Source of the DNA: Lunularia cruciata
Taxonomy: Eukaryota > Streptophyta > Marchantiopsida > Lunulariales > Lunulariaceae
Direction: 5' to 3'
DNA: 64,000 nt
Assembly: GCA_948567375.1 (NCBI GenBank)
Contig: OX419755.1
Span: forward strand, 56,053,001-56,117,000
Shown here: positions 9,255 to 20,491 of the stretch, in pieces
How the letters are laid out: each line of letters opens with the position of its first letter
Position numbering within the stretch: position 1 is the stretch's first letter
Notes under the pieces: model-generated
Seen by the model: the letters and a program-made list of their open reading frames with translations, nothing else
Told to the model about the DNA's origin: nothing
The model's database searches: none
Position numbers and translations under genes: made by a program

Positions 9255-12200
9255 TGTGACAACCCAACAAATATCACTTTTGCGGTAATTAGGTAAGTAA
9301 AGTTTGTTCTTGTAGAGATGCTAGTCAGAAATGTCCAAATACAAAGTAAACAATAACAATCTCAATTCTTCTTGGTTGCGTCTTTAATCTCTCAAGTAGA
9401 AACTACACCAAGAAAAGAGTAACAAGCACTGACTCGCAATCTTGTCACATAATTTGTCACACTTAATCACAACTCCATCAAATCTTTCCAAACAATCTTG
9501 ATTGTGATGATTCAGTCTCTCCTAAAAACGGCACTTCACTACAAAATGACTTTGCCTCAAAATTGTGTTCCACCCCTTTAATGAAGGCACAACTTCCTTC
9601 ATTGAAATTACTTCACATCAACACTATGCTGCACTCAAAATTGTAGAATACTACCAATCCTACAATTCCTCTCAGATTTGTCAAGGCATTGCTCCAATTG
9701 CACTTCACTCAAGATCAAACACTCAGAATGAAGATCAAGATGCAGAATCCAACATCCAACACACACTAATTTGCACTTTGAAATTCTCCACACACTCACA
9801 ACCACAAATACAAAGTTGATACTAGGAATTAAGCTCAAGCGACAAGCACTACTTCACAACACTTTTCTTTATCTATTTTTAGAAATTATGGGCACCAAAC
9901 AACATAACACTACAAATGCCACCTTTAAATAGTGAAGCAATCTACAATTGCTAACAACTATATTGTTCTACAACAACTTTTCCTACCGGCAGATCCAAAA
10001 TGATAATGCATATCTTCATATCTACCTCTTCAAATCTCCAATTTAGTACTAATCCAAACCAATGTCTACTTCTTCCTCGGCTTCCAATCCTGAAGTAACC
10101 TCACGTTCTACTCTAGCCTTGGGTTTTACAACTACTAATTCTTCTACCAATTCTAACACTTCTTCTTCTTGATCTACTATTCCCTTCATGGGTAATCTAC
10201 CTACATCTTCTCCTTGCAACCCACCTTTCTCTAATATCTCCAATGGTAACTCCAAAGATATCTATACTCTTATCTCGTCTACTTTGAGCTTTGCTCTTAC
10301 ATCCTTCTAAAGTTTTTCTATCTCTAACTTAACTAAATCTAATCTAATTGTGATATTGTCTTCCACTTCCAATATCTTCCTATCTACACAAGTTCTGAGA
10401 CTAATCAGCAAAGCATTCAAATCTTTATCCTTTGCATTTCTTCTCCTCATCTCTTGCACCAACAACCTTAACTCGTGCAATCTTGTTTCTTCAATCCTTA
10501 CATTGGCTTCTGTAATCAGCATGGCATTCATCTTTACTACAATCTCCTTTAGTGGCTTGAGCCTCATCCTTCTCTCACATTCATGATCCACCTGCCAATC
10601 TTCCCTATACATCACCAATTCTGCCTCAAATTTGGCTTTCATAATCTCCTTCTCCTTCTCCTTGTGAACCATCTTCTCTTCAAATTACAAAGTAACTCCC
10701 TTAATCTTTCTTCCTCTCTATATCTCACTCTCAACTCTCTTTGCCAGAGTTGCTTCTTCTCTTCTACACCCTGCATCACTCTATCAAGGTCTTGCCCCTT
10801 TTCTGCTACTCTTGCCATAACATGGGTGATTTCTAATTGTGAATCAACAAACTATTGTTTCAAGATTTCATACTCAGCTATTTGTCTTTCTCTTGCTACA
10901 ACATTTTGCTATATTACTCTTTCTTTACTTCCCACATCCCTTTTTAAATTCTCAATTACTTGATTTTGTACTATTGCATCTACTCGTAGTACTTCCTTTT
11001 GCTCCTCTCCTCGGGTTATGATCTTCTTTAACTCCGAGTTCTCTTCTTCTAACTTAGCCAACACCCACAACATAGGCCTTACCTCCGGACACTCTGACTG
11101 CATTTCTTTCTTCTTCTCCTCCAACTTCATTAGCAACAAGCATATAATCTTCCGTAGATTCTCAACTCCTTCGCTCTAATTCACTTCTACTTGCGGGTTT
11201 TTCTCCTTCTTTGCTTCTTCTTTGCTTGACACTCTTCTTCTCATCTGCAATTGCCTTATTGGAATGGATTCTTTGCTCTCCAAACTTCCACTATCCACAT
11301 CTCTTCTTCTACTTGGCTCTACTCATATGTTGCCTTTCTTCTAGAACAAATACCTCTCTGAATGATCACACTCTTCTCTTGCATCTCTAGAACTTTGTCT
11401 TCTTGTCTCGGGTTATCTTCTTTTGCCATCTCCAGCTTTCCCTCTTCTTCCTCTGGTACCGGCTGCATCTCCACTCCATCTTCACTCTCCCTACTTGCTT
11501 CACCTCTCTATAACCTGAGTTCAGGTTTTTCCTCTCTCTCCAAGTCTCCTGACTTGTACTTGGCTTCCCCTTCTGATTCTTCCCCTGACAACGCAATTAC
11601 CACCAAGTCCTTCCTTGAGTTTACTTTCTTAGTCTTTTGAGGTCTTGTCACCGCTACTTCTTCTTCTTCTAGTCAACTCCTCTTCTTTGACTTCAGAGCA
11701 TTCACTCCCAAATGCACACTCTGCCCCGTCTGTGCGTAGTACCCATCACTGCTTCTGATCTGCAAATGTATCGTTGCTCCTCCGCATCAGCATCTCTTCT
11801 TAAGTTGGGATGGAATTGCAATACCATCTTGTGTCTTTCTGCCACGTTCAACAAATTTAATCCCAAATAAAAGTTGGCTGCAAATGACACAATATCGTGT
11901 GGAGGCAACTTGTCCCGCAAATTCCACATCATTTGTCTTGTGTATAGATGGAAGCACTTTGCCCAATTGATTGGTTTCCCTACAAACATCTTATGGAAAA
12001 ACACCGCTTGATGTTTCATCACCTAAGTGGTTCAGTCTAGCTTGAAGATAGCCATCATTGCTCCTACAATGCCTTTCCTCACAAGGTCCTTGTAACTCTT
12101 GACTTTATGACCATTCTTTGTGCATTTTGAAGAAAAGGCGTCTTGCACTTCTTGGGTTTCTTTAGCTACTTCTCTTTTCTCCAAGAATGTGGCTCCTTGC

Positions 12201-13041
12201 TCCCCATCCGCCTCTCTTTTGAGTACTAACTTCCAATCTGACTCTGTCCATCAAGCCGGATTTCCTCTCTTACCCTTTGCCTTGGGCCCGTCGAGACATT
12301 TACTCTCAATGATCTCGGTCATGAAACTTGGAAAACTAAGGTTCCAATTCTATGCCAAAAGTGTGATCCAAAGCATGCTCAAGACTTCAATTCTTGTGAT
12401 CACATCTAATCTCCGAATCACATAATTTCTCACTATGAATTCCAAGTTCTTCTTTCCACCTCCCATCTTACTCTCCTCCACTGTAGGTTGGTGACTATTC
12501 TTCAGACCGACTCTCGGACTAACTCTCTTGACTTCCTCTCGATGCACAAGCACGTCTCTTACCACATCTCCTTTTCCCTAATCTTTCTTAGGATGACTCC
12601 TTAATGGCAATGGGAAATTACTTGTCATCTCTTTGTCTCCATCCTGAATTTTACAATGGCGTGCCTCCTCCATCTTTCTTCACTTCAAGTTTCTACCAAG
12701 AAATCACACCTCTTGTGTGCTCTTATCACTATCAATTTTCCCCTGCTCATAGACCAGCTGTTTTAATGTGCGGTACCTTCTTGAATGTCCAGCCTCAAAG
12801 GAAAGTTGTTACATTGTCCTTGCCTTGGGTTGAGCACCCCCAAGCCAAAGTCTCCTTACTTTGGGTTGAATGCTGACAAGACCAATCCGAGTACTTTTTC
12901 TTCTAACACAAAGTCACTTTACCTTGGGTTAAAACCCAAAGACACCATTCTTTGCCTTTTGATGCTATACAGGCGCAATAAGACTTCATATGTACACTTC
13001 TTCTTCAAAAATAAGAAAAAAACAAAAATGTGGGTACCACA
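9255..13041 (-). mobile_element. Family-B solo LTR, 3.8 kb, minus strand
   Basis: Ends are TGTGACAACCC at the left and GGGTACCACA at the right, the reverse complement of the family-B LTR ends at 14238-17323. It is flanked by a perfect 5-bp duplication ACACT (9250-9254 and 13042-13046). The uninterrupted target CATACACTCCAAATAC exists in the related sequence at about 26998-27013, which proves the insertion boundaries. No gag or pol is inside, so this is a solo LTR left by recombination between two LTRs. Its length is exceptional because it carries a long coding-like frame. Confidence 0.9.
10049..12565 (-). pseudogene. LTR-borne protein of family B, longest form, decayed
   Basis: On the minus strand the order is: an N-terminal part at 12350-12565 with MGGGKKNLEF and VIRRLDVITR; the globular part at 11702-12022 with MKHQAVFFHKMF, PINWAKCFH and NFYLGLNLLNV, in the same frame as the first; an acidic stretch; then coiled-coil pieces at 10909-11139 and 10307-10672 (heptad-like KEKEKEIMKAKFEAEL, MNAMLITEANVRIEETRL, RRRNAKDKDLN); and finally the tail at 10049-10255 with EEEVLELVEELVVVKPK. 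Stops and frameshifts separate the parts. One TAG replaces the Trp codon of the LAWNWN motif. The coiled-coil module is absent from the two LTRs of the complete B element. No known family is confidently matched. Confidence 0.6.
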
Positions 13042-14237
13042 ACACTCCAAATACTTTTCCCATAACTTGAAGATAACAAGATGCAAGGTATTGAATGTAA
13101 AACCCTTTCTACCATCCACCATCATCAATCTACTTCTAATTATAGGCTTGATAGGAAGACATAATTCCTTTGCTAATTACATGGACAAGCAATTTTTTGA
13201 ACTTCCCAAATCAACCAAAATCCTACAATTGTGATTGGATATCATACCTTGCAAGTGAAGCAAACTTGCATAAGTCAAGCCTTTGATCCCCTTAGAACTA
13301 ATCAAGTTCCCAGTAGGTGGTTCAGAATCTCTTACTAGGATTCCTCATTTCATTGATCATTTTGCTCCACAAACTCCATCTAGGTGACTTACCAAGGTCG
13401 CCCATTCTTGAGTGGATATTCAATAATAGAATGTCTAATTTGGCAATAATAAAAACAACCACCGTTATATAACAATTTTTCTCTATCTACAATGCCAAGT
13501 GGTCTTTGTTAAATGGTATCAATCTCCATTGGTGCTCGCTTCTCCATTCGTATGTAGTGTATTGGTAGGTTTTGTGGAGGTCAAGGTCAAGACCAAGTTG
13601 TTGCAACCAAGGAATCAAATCATTTAGGCAACCGCATGGCTTCCTCCAAGTGTTGTGGCTCTTGCATAGTACCTCTAATTTGGTTTGCAACTTCAAGCCC
13701 CATACAACTTGATCCAAAGCTTCACCTTCCAGTATATCTAGAATTTGCATGATAGTGTTTTAGAATTGTGTGATGTAACTTCTTATAGAGCCAATCTGCT
13801 TCAACTCTGTCAACTTATCTTGTCCAGCTTGTGTGGCTTTTATAGCTTAGAATTAACCAATTATTGCACTCTTGAATTCTGTCCATGTCAAGATTGGTGC
13901 AACAATTTTCCATTCAGCTTGCTCCACTCAGAATTGCCACCATAGCTTTGCTACTCCATCCAATTGGTTAAAGGCCAAGAGAATCTATTTTTGTTCATCT
14001 TGAAGATTGGTAACTTCAAAATAATGTTCATATTCAAATACAAAATTCTCCATTGCACCCAAAAGACTCTTGCCTTTGAAAACCTTGGGTTTTGGAAATT
14101 GGATTTTTTCTTCTCCTTCTTGAATTGGTACTCTTTTTATGTGCTCCTATCATCAATGATCTTGTCATCCAACAATCCAGTAAGGTGCTTGATTTGTTGT
14201 CTCATAACAATGATAATCTTGAGCATTGCTACCATGG
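13042..14237 (-). pseudogene. Family-C gag and protease start (C1)
   Basis: Minus-strand reading gives a gag-like C-terminal piece at 13487-13750, then the protease active-site region with DLGSSKNC (D-x-G motif) and MMVDGRKGFTF near 13100-13200, which leads into the split site at 13042. The equivalent intact arrangement is at 26938-27264. The right end is cut by the complete family-B element at 14238. It is too decayed for function. Confidence 0.6.
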
Positions 14238-14623
14238 TGTGGTGCCCACATTTTTTGTTTTTTTCAGAATAAAGGAGAAGAAGTGTATAGAGAAGTCGGA
14301 TTGCGCCTGTATGGCCGAAGAAGGCAAGGAAAAGAGTCTTTGGGATGAAACCCGAAGTAAAGTGACTTTAGGTCATAAGGCAAAGTACTCGGAAATGCCC
14401 TGTCAGCATACAACCCGAAGTAAATTGTCTTCGTATCGGGGGGAGCTCAACCCAAGGCGAAGACAGTCTAACAACCTTTCGTCGGGGCAAGAAATTCAAG
14501 AAGAGGCCGTTTTAAAATTGGCGGCCCATATGCACGAAGGTTGATTGACAATGACAGGTGCATGTTGGAGGTGTGATTTTTTGGTAGGAACTTGAAGTGA
14601 TGGAAGACGAAGAAGCGCAACTC

Positions 14624-14629
14624 TATAAA
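14624..14629 (+). promoter_or_regulatory. LTR TATA box (family B)
   Basis: TATAAA in CTCTATAAAAATT lies 27 bp upstream of the ATG at 14651. The same box lies at 23865-23870 in the other LTR (27 bp upstream of the ATG at 23892), and a related one is near 48244 in the plus-strand solo LTR. Conservation across copies supports it as the U3 promoter. Transcription would start at or very near the ATG of the LTR-borne frame. Confidence 0.6.
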
Positions 14630-14650
14630 AATTAGAACTGCAACGACAAA

Positions 14651-16045
14651 ATGTCGAGTAATTTTCCTTCGCCGCTGAGAAGTCATCTTGCAGGTGATCG
14701 GGGAAAGGGAAATAGAGTTGGGATCGTGTTAGTGCGCAAGGGCGTGGTCACGAGAGTGAAATTAAGAGGAAGTGAGAAGGTAGAAGAGATGGGAGGAGGG
14801 AAGAAGAACTCCAAATTTGCAGTGAGAAATCATACGATTCCGAGGTTAGATGTGATAGCAAGGAACAAAGTCTTGAGCCGACTTTGGATCACCTTTTTGG
14901 CATGGAACTGGAACGTAAGTTTTCCAGGATTCATGACAGAGTAAGTGTCTTGATGGACCCAAGGAAGAAGGGAAGAGAGGAAATCCGGCTCGCTGGACAG
15001 AGTCGGATTGGAGACTTGTACTCGGTAAAGAAGCAGGCTTGGAGCAAGGGGCCACGTTCTTGGGGAAGGGAGAGATAGCTCAAGAGACTCAGGAGGTGAG
15101 AGATGCCTTCTCGTCAAAAAGAACAAAGAATGGTTATAAAGTTGAGAGTTACAAGGATCCAGTGAAGAGAGGGATCGTGAGTGCTCTCATGGCGATCTTG
15201 ACGCCGGAGAGAATGACTTATGTGATGAAACACCAAGCGGTGTTCTTCCATAAGTTGTTTGCAAGAGACCTATAAATTGGGTGAGGTGTTTTCACGGGAG
15301 AACAAGGCAGATGGTGTGGAATTTGCGGGATAAGTCGCCTCCACACTACATTGTGCCGTTTGCTGTACACTTCTACCTCGGGCTCAATTTGCTGAACTTG
15401 GCAGAGCAGACTTGGATGGTATCGCACTTCCATCTTGATGTGCAAAAGGAGGTCGATGTCGAGGAGCAGCAATACATTCTCCAAATCCGGAGCACGGACG
15501 ACTACTATGCAAAGACAGGGAAGAATGTGGAGGTCGCAGTGAGTACCCCGACAAAGAAGAGGAGTCGGCAAGGAGAAGCCAAAGACAGCAAGAAACCTCA
15601 AAAGATGCAGAGAAGTGACCCGAGGCGAGGTATGGTGGTAATTGAGTCGGAGGATGAAGGCTCAGAAGGAGATGCTGAGATCAAAACGGAAGACTCGGAA
15701 CATGAGGAGGAGCCAGAGCTAACGTTGCAGAGTGGAGGTACAAGCAGCAATAGTGAAGAAGGTGGAGAGATGACATCGGTGCCAGCGGCTGACAAATACA
15801 AAGAAGAAGTGCAAGCCGAGTTGGAAGCCAAAGACAACACAACGCTGGAAGACGAAGTAACGGTGCCCGAGGAAAAGAAGATTGCAGTACATCAAGGAGT
15901 TCACTCGCAATGTAAGGCAAAGTGTGAAGCGGGGCCGAGTAGAGTGAAGGAAGAGGTAGCCGGACCTCGGAGTGCAGCGAAGGTGACTTTGGGAGTTTTG
16001 CGGGAGGGATCAGAGGAAGTTAGAGTAGAGAAAGAAGATACTTAG
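14651..16045 (+). pseudogene. LTR-borne protein of family B, copy in the 5' LTR
   Basis: The frame opens at ATG 14651 (MSSNFPSPLRSHL), and an inner ATG (MGGGKKNSKF) aligns with all other copies. The Trp of LAWNWN is intact here. An 11-bp deletion near 14940 shifts the frame and a 1-bp deletion near 15268 restores it. From 15281 to 16045 the frame is open and shows YIVPFAVHFYLGLNLLN, a putative nuclear localisation run KKRSRQ, and a strongly acidic Glu/Ser-rich C-terminal part. The tail repeats follow at 16047-16497. Function is unknown, and the composition suggests a nuclear or nucleic-acid-associated protein. Confidence 0.6.
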
Positions 16046-17330
16046 AATACCCATGACTTCAATTTCAATTCTGATTGAAGATGGAATAGAAATTGAAGGA
16101 GAAAGAACAGTAGTGAATAAACTTGAAGTGCAGGATCCGACAGTAAGTGTCTTCGGGTTAGTAACATGAGTGATTAGGGGAAAGTGGGTTACAAATTGAA
16201 GGTGAAGATAGTGTACCCATGCTTTCAATTACAATTCTTGATGAGGATATAGTAGAATTAGCAAAAGAATTGATAATAGTTAGACCCAAGGTAAGAGAGA
16301 TAGGAGTGCAGGTGTCTTCGGATTTGACATTTGACACTTTAGAGAAGAGTGGGTCGGGAGATAGGGATTTAGAAGGCTTAATTATGATAGGAATTGCAGA
16401 TCAGGGAGGAGAAGTGTTAGAATTAGTGGAGGAATTGGGAGTTGTGAAACCAGAGGATAGAGTAGTAGGAAGTAAGATTACTGAGGTTTGGGTTTGAAAG
16501 CCGAGGACGAAGTAAACATCGGATCAGAATAGTAACAGTTTTGAGATTTGAAGAGGGAGATATGAAGAGGTGCATTGTCATTTTGGATCTACAGGTTAGA
16601 ACAGTTGTGGTAGAATGGTTTAGTTGTTAGAACTGTCAATTTGTTCACTACTTAAGAGTGGCATTTGCAGTCAGAAGTTGTTCAGTGCTCATAATTTCTG
16701 AAAATAGACAAAGCGAAGTGCTGTGAAGCAGTGCTCGTTGCTAGAGCTTGATTCCAAGTATCAACTTTGTAATTGTGTTTGTGAGTGTGTGAAGAAATTC
16801 AAAGTGCAAGTCAATGTGTTTGTTGGATGTTGGATTCCATAGCCTTGATCTTCATTCTGTGTGTTTGATCCTGAGTGAAGTGCAATTGAAGCAATGCCTT
16901 GACAGATCTGAGAGGAATTGTAGTGTTGGTAGTATTCTGCATTTGTGAGGGCAGTGCAAAGTTGATGTGAAGCAATTTCGATCGAGGAAGTTGTGCCTTC
17001 AATGGAAGGGTGGAACACAATCTGAGGCAAAGTCGTTTTGCATTGAAGTGCCATTTTTGGGAGAGCCTGAATCATCACAATCAAGATTGTTTGGAAAGAT
17101 TTGATGGAGTTGTGATTAAGGAGTGTTAATTTGTGACAAGACTGCGAGTCAGTGCTTGTTACTCTCTTCTGGGTGCGGTTTCTACCTGAGAGATTAAAGA
17201 TGCAACCAAGAAGAACTAAATTGTTACTTTGCTTTGTATTTGGACATTTCTGACTTGTATCTCTGCGGGAACAAACTTTACTTACCCGATTACCGCAAAA
17301 GTGATATTTGCCGGGTTGTCACATGATTTT

Positions 17331-17348
17331 TGGCACCGCTGCCGGGGA
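17331..17348 (+). other. Primer-binding site, tRNA-Asp-like (family B)
   Basis: TGGCACCGCTGCCGGGGA starts seven bases after the 5' LTR. From memory, plant tRNA-Asp ends so as to give TGGCGCCGTTGCCGGGGA, so 16 of 18 positions agree, with the TGG complementary to CCA. Confidence 0.7.
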
Positions 17349-17412
17349 TACAAATCTCAGAAATGGAAGAATACAAAGCCAAATTCAAAACTGGGTATCA
17401 ACGCAATATGAA

Positions 17413-19340
17413 TGTCTGCATCAAGAGAACAACGGGAAGAGAGAGCTCGAAGATGAGCACTTCAACGTGAAGAAGACATCTGAATGTCCCATCCCTCATT
17501 GACGAAACTAAACAAGAGGCGTTGGATTTTCAACTCCTTCACGAAGTGCAAGAAGCCCTGCGAGAACTCGATCACAAGAAACACGAAGGTGGTTGGCAAG
17601 GCTACTTCGCATCTCCCTCTTCTTCCAAGAAGAAGAAAGAATTGAGTGGGCAAACATATGCATTGCGGCCCAGTTTACCAACTTCTCCTAGAGTTGTAAA
17701 GGAAGTTGTTTCCTTGAAGAACTTTGTTTGAGAAAAGACAACACGAACACTTACTGAAGACGAGTGTCAACATCTTCTATGAATGATTCCTTGGTTGTCC
17801 CGAAGGAATTTTGAAGAACCAATCAAAGGTGTTGATCCTGAATCTTCCACTTGGGTTGAAGTCGACACCCTCATAGAAGAAATTGTCAAAGAAGACCCCA
17901 CCTTGAATTTGACAAATTGGAATCCCTGGGCTGACAACACGGCGTCAATACCAGCCAATTCTTCAATTCCGTCAAGTTCAACACTACCTCAGCCGATCCC
18001 AGTGCATCAAACGATGACTTCGTTGCCTGTCACCCGACACGCCTATCAGAAGTACAAGGGGATAGAACAAGACAAAGACCCCGATGAATTCATCGAAGAA
18101 TTCAAAGTCATCTCATTTGCTAACAAGGAGCATGACTCGGCGGATCGACTGAGAATTTTCCCAAGTTTTCTCCAAAAGAAAGCTCAGAGCTGGTACACCC
18201 ATGTGACCCAGAAGGGGTTCGTACCCGCGGACTGGGCAGACTTGAGAAACAACTTCCTGGAACAATTCTGGGAGGTTGACTACGATACGAGTGTCTTTGC
18301 GGCACTCAACAATTTGGACCGAGGCAAGACGAAGAAGTTGAGAGACTACTCTGAGCGGTTCATGGCACTATTGAACCGAGTTCCCAAGCAATCGGGGGTG
18401 GTGGGTTACTCCGATGCCCAAGCCATTACCTGGTTCCTTGGGGGCCTTTCACTAGAGATACGAATCTTTGCCAGGGAGAGGAATGTAACTTCCTTGTACA
18501 AAGTACTCAAACATGTCGCTTGTTATGAAGCGGCCCACTCTCACTTTGCCGGTAACCAGAGAAATCAGGAGAAGAAAGGCAAGAAGCCCAGAAGGAGAGC
18601 TTCACGTAGCACCTCCTCTTCTTCAGATGAATCCTCTATGTCTTTGAGCTCTTCTTTGGAATCCAAAGAAGAATCAAAGCCAAGATGAGTCAGAAGACGT
18701 GGAGGCAAGAAACCAGTGACTCCTCCAGCAAAGAGTGTACATAAGGCGGATACCAAGCTGGATGCCCTCATCAAGGAGTTTTTGGATTTCAAGATCCAGA
18801 TGATTTGGGCCAAAGACCAAAGGAAGGCCCCAGCGTTTGGACGATCTAATGTGTGGTGCACCGCATGTAGCAAATCCGGCCACGCCAACACAAAATGCAA
18901 TACTCGTAATGCATTCTCGGTGCAGCAAATTGATTGGGTTCCGGGATGGAACCAAGACGAGGACGAGGAGACTGTGTACCAAACGCATGAAGTACAACCT
19001 CAAGCAAGCACATCGTATCAAGGTCCGAGGTATGGACCAAGGGAGTATAACCCCAATGCTCCTCCATGAAGACCACCGATGAGCAACCAAAATCGGCCTC
19101 AAAATGTTGCACCCGGAGCCTGTTATAATTGTGGCTTGATGGGACATTGGTCTCCAAATTGTCCCGAGCCAAGAAGGTAAATTGGGTGCATTCCCCTGTG
19201 TGGAAATTGTAAAGGATTGGGGCATACGGGCAACCAATGTCCTCACCCACCAAACCCAAAGCCGCCTGTAAAGTATGTACAGACCCCCGCTGAGCGTGCA
19301 ACACTTCAGCCAAAGGGGGATACAAATGTAAATTGCATTA
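17413..19340 (+). pseudogene. Family-B gag with three CCHC zinc knuckles
   Basis: The likely start is ATG 17413 (MSASREQREERARR), with a probable frameshift near 17485 into the main frame. The capsid-like region lies at 17783-18500 (HAYQKYKGIEQDKDPDEF, the KKAQSWYTH and LRNNFLEQFW stretches, the typical retrotransposon gag core). A Ser/Lys-rich linker follows, then three CX2CX4HX4C knuckles: CTACSKSGHANTKC near 18860, [14 protein letters not shown] near 19120 and CGNCKGLGHTGNQC near 19200. In-frame stops at 17729, 17779, 18686, 19067 and near 19178 are TGA or TAA where CGA or CAA would keep the frame. Most plant gypsy gags have one knuckle. Confidence 0.8.
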
Positions 19341-20491
19341 CCCTTGAGGAAGAAAGACCTCAAGAAGGGAGTCCGGCCTCAGAAGGAGAATGGCCGGACC
19401 TTGAAATTTTGAAGGTTGAGACACGCTCCAGTAAGAAGAAGCGTGATCCCGAAGAACTGAGTACGACCACGTCATCTTCAAGAAAGGCGAAGAGATTGCG
19501 CCCAAAAGCAATTCTTTTTCCTAAGGAGGAAAAGATCCTTGCAAAAGCTAAAGCTAAAGCCTTGCAGAAAGAACTAAAGGAGGCACTACTCAGAACTCGG
19601 GAACTGAGTTTGGAAGAGGAGACAAAGATGAAGTCTCAAGTTTTTCCGGCGGACATCCGATCCGAAGTAAAGGGTCTGATCCAAGCCAAGGTGGGCCAAC
19701 CCGAGGAACCTTGGGTTAAGGCCATCAGCAAGCCCATCACCATTTTGAAGCGTCCTAAAGTCAAGAGGGAATATGGAGAGACTTTGGACCCAAAGCCAAA
19801 GGCAAAGATGGTCAAATTGGGAGGAGTTCCCCAATATGATATTGTAGCAGATTTGGCAACCACAAATGCCAATGTAACTTTCAAGCAATTGTGGGAAGAT
19901 AACAAGCTGTACAAGAGACAGCTGAATTTGGCCCTCAAGAAGGTGAGGTCGATGTCAAAGAAGGACCTGCCTGCTATTTATTGTATTGAACAAGAAGATT
20001 TGGGATCTCCCAAGGTAGACACGGAGATTGCAAGGTGCATGATCACATCGATACCCATTGACTCTGGGTCCGGTGTGAATGTTATGACCAAGGATATTGC
20101 AAATCGACTCGGGTATCACACGTTTGAACCAACACCCCGATTGTTGAAGTTTGCAGACCAAACCAGGAGATGGCCATTGGGCATGCTGTCAAACATTACC
20201 ACGATCATTGGAGGGGTACCCTTCAAGTTGAATTACATTGTATTGCAACCAGTGACAAAAACTGGTTACCCTCTGTTGATCGGCAGACCTTGGTTGTACA
20301 ATGCCCAAGTTATAGTGGATTGGCATCAGCAAAAGTTAAGATTCAAGGACATTTCGTTCAAAGATCAGAAGCTGGTGACTGTGAGTTGGACGAAGGTTCC
20401 CCATCTGGGGGAAACAAGTTCATCAGAAGAGGAGGACCAATCCAAAGACTCATCGTCTTCGTCCTCAGACGAATCCAAAGACAAAGTCTAG
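19341..20491 (+). pseudogene. Family-B linker and aspartic protease
   Basis: In phase with gag. A Lys/Glu-rich linker precedes a retropepsin-like domain: IPIDSGSGVNVM with the catalytic Asp at 20060-20062 (DSG triad), then LLKFADQT and the flap-distal YPLLIGRPWL at about 20270. A Ser/Glu-rich stretch ends at TAG 20489-20491, where CAG would read through into the RT region. Gag, protease and RT therefore formed one continuous frame in the ancestor. Confidence 0.75.

Larger units (their letters stand above)
14238..17323 (+). repeat. 5' LTR of the complete family-B element
   Basis: It begins TGTGGTGCCCACA and ends GGGTTGTCACA. Compared with the 3' LTR, most differences in the first 230 bp are CG against TG or CA. 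It lacks 11 bases present in the 3' LTR (around 14940) and one further base near 15268. Together these put its internal frame out and then back in phase. It contains the LTR-borne frame from 14651. Confidence 0.9.

Noticed and set aside
10583-10963. Plus-strand hydrophobic frames of 126 and 78 codons at 10350-10963, looking like membrane proteins
   Set aside because: They are antisense of the coiled-coil part of the LTR-borne protein. Reverse-reading Lys/Glu codons yields Leu/Phe/Ser-rich sequence.
17331-17348. Possible tRNA gene at the primer site
   Set aside because: Only the 3'-end complement is present. No cloverleaf or A/B boxes surround it.
18674-19363. Minus-strand frames of 229 and 159 codons opposite family-B gag
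   Set aside because: Shadow of the zinc-knuckle region, overlapping each other in different frames.
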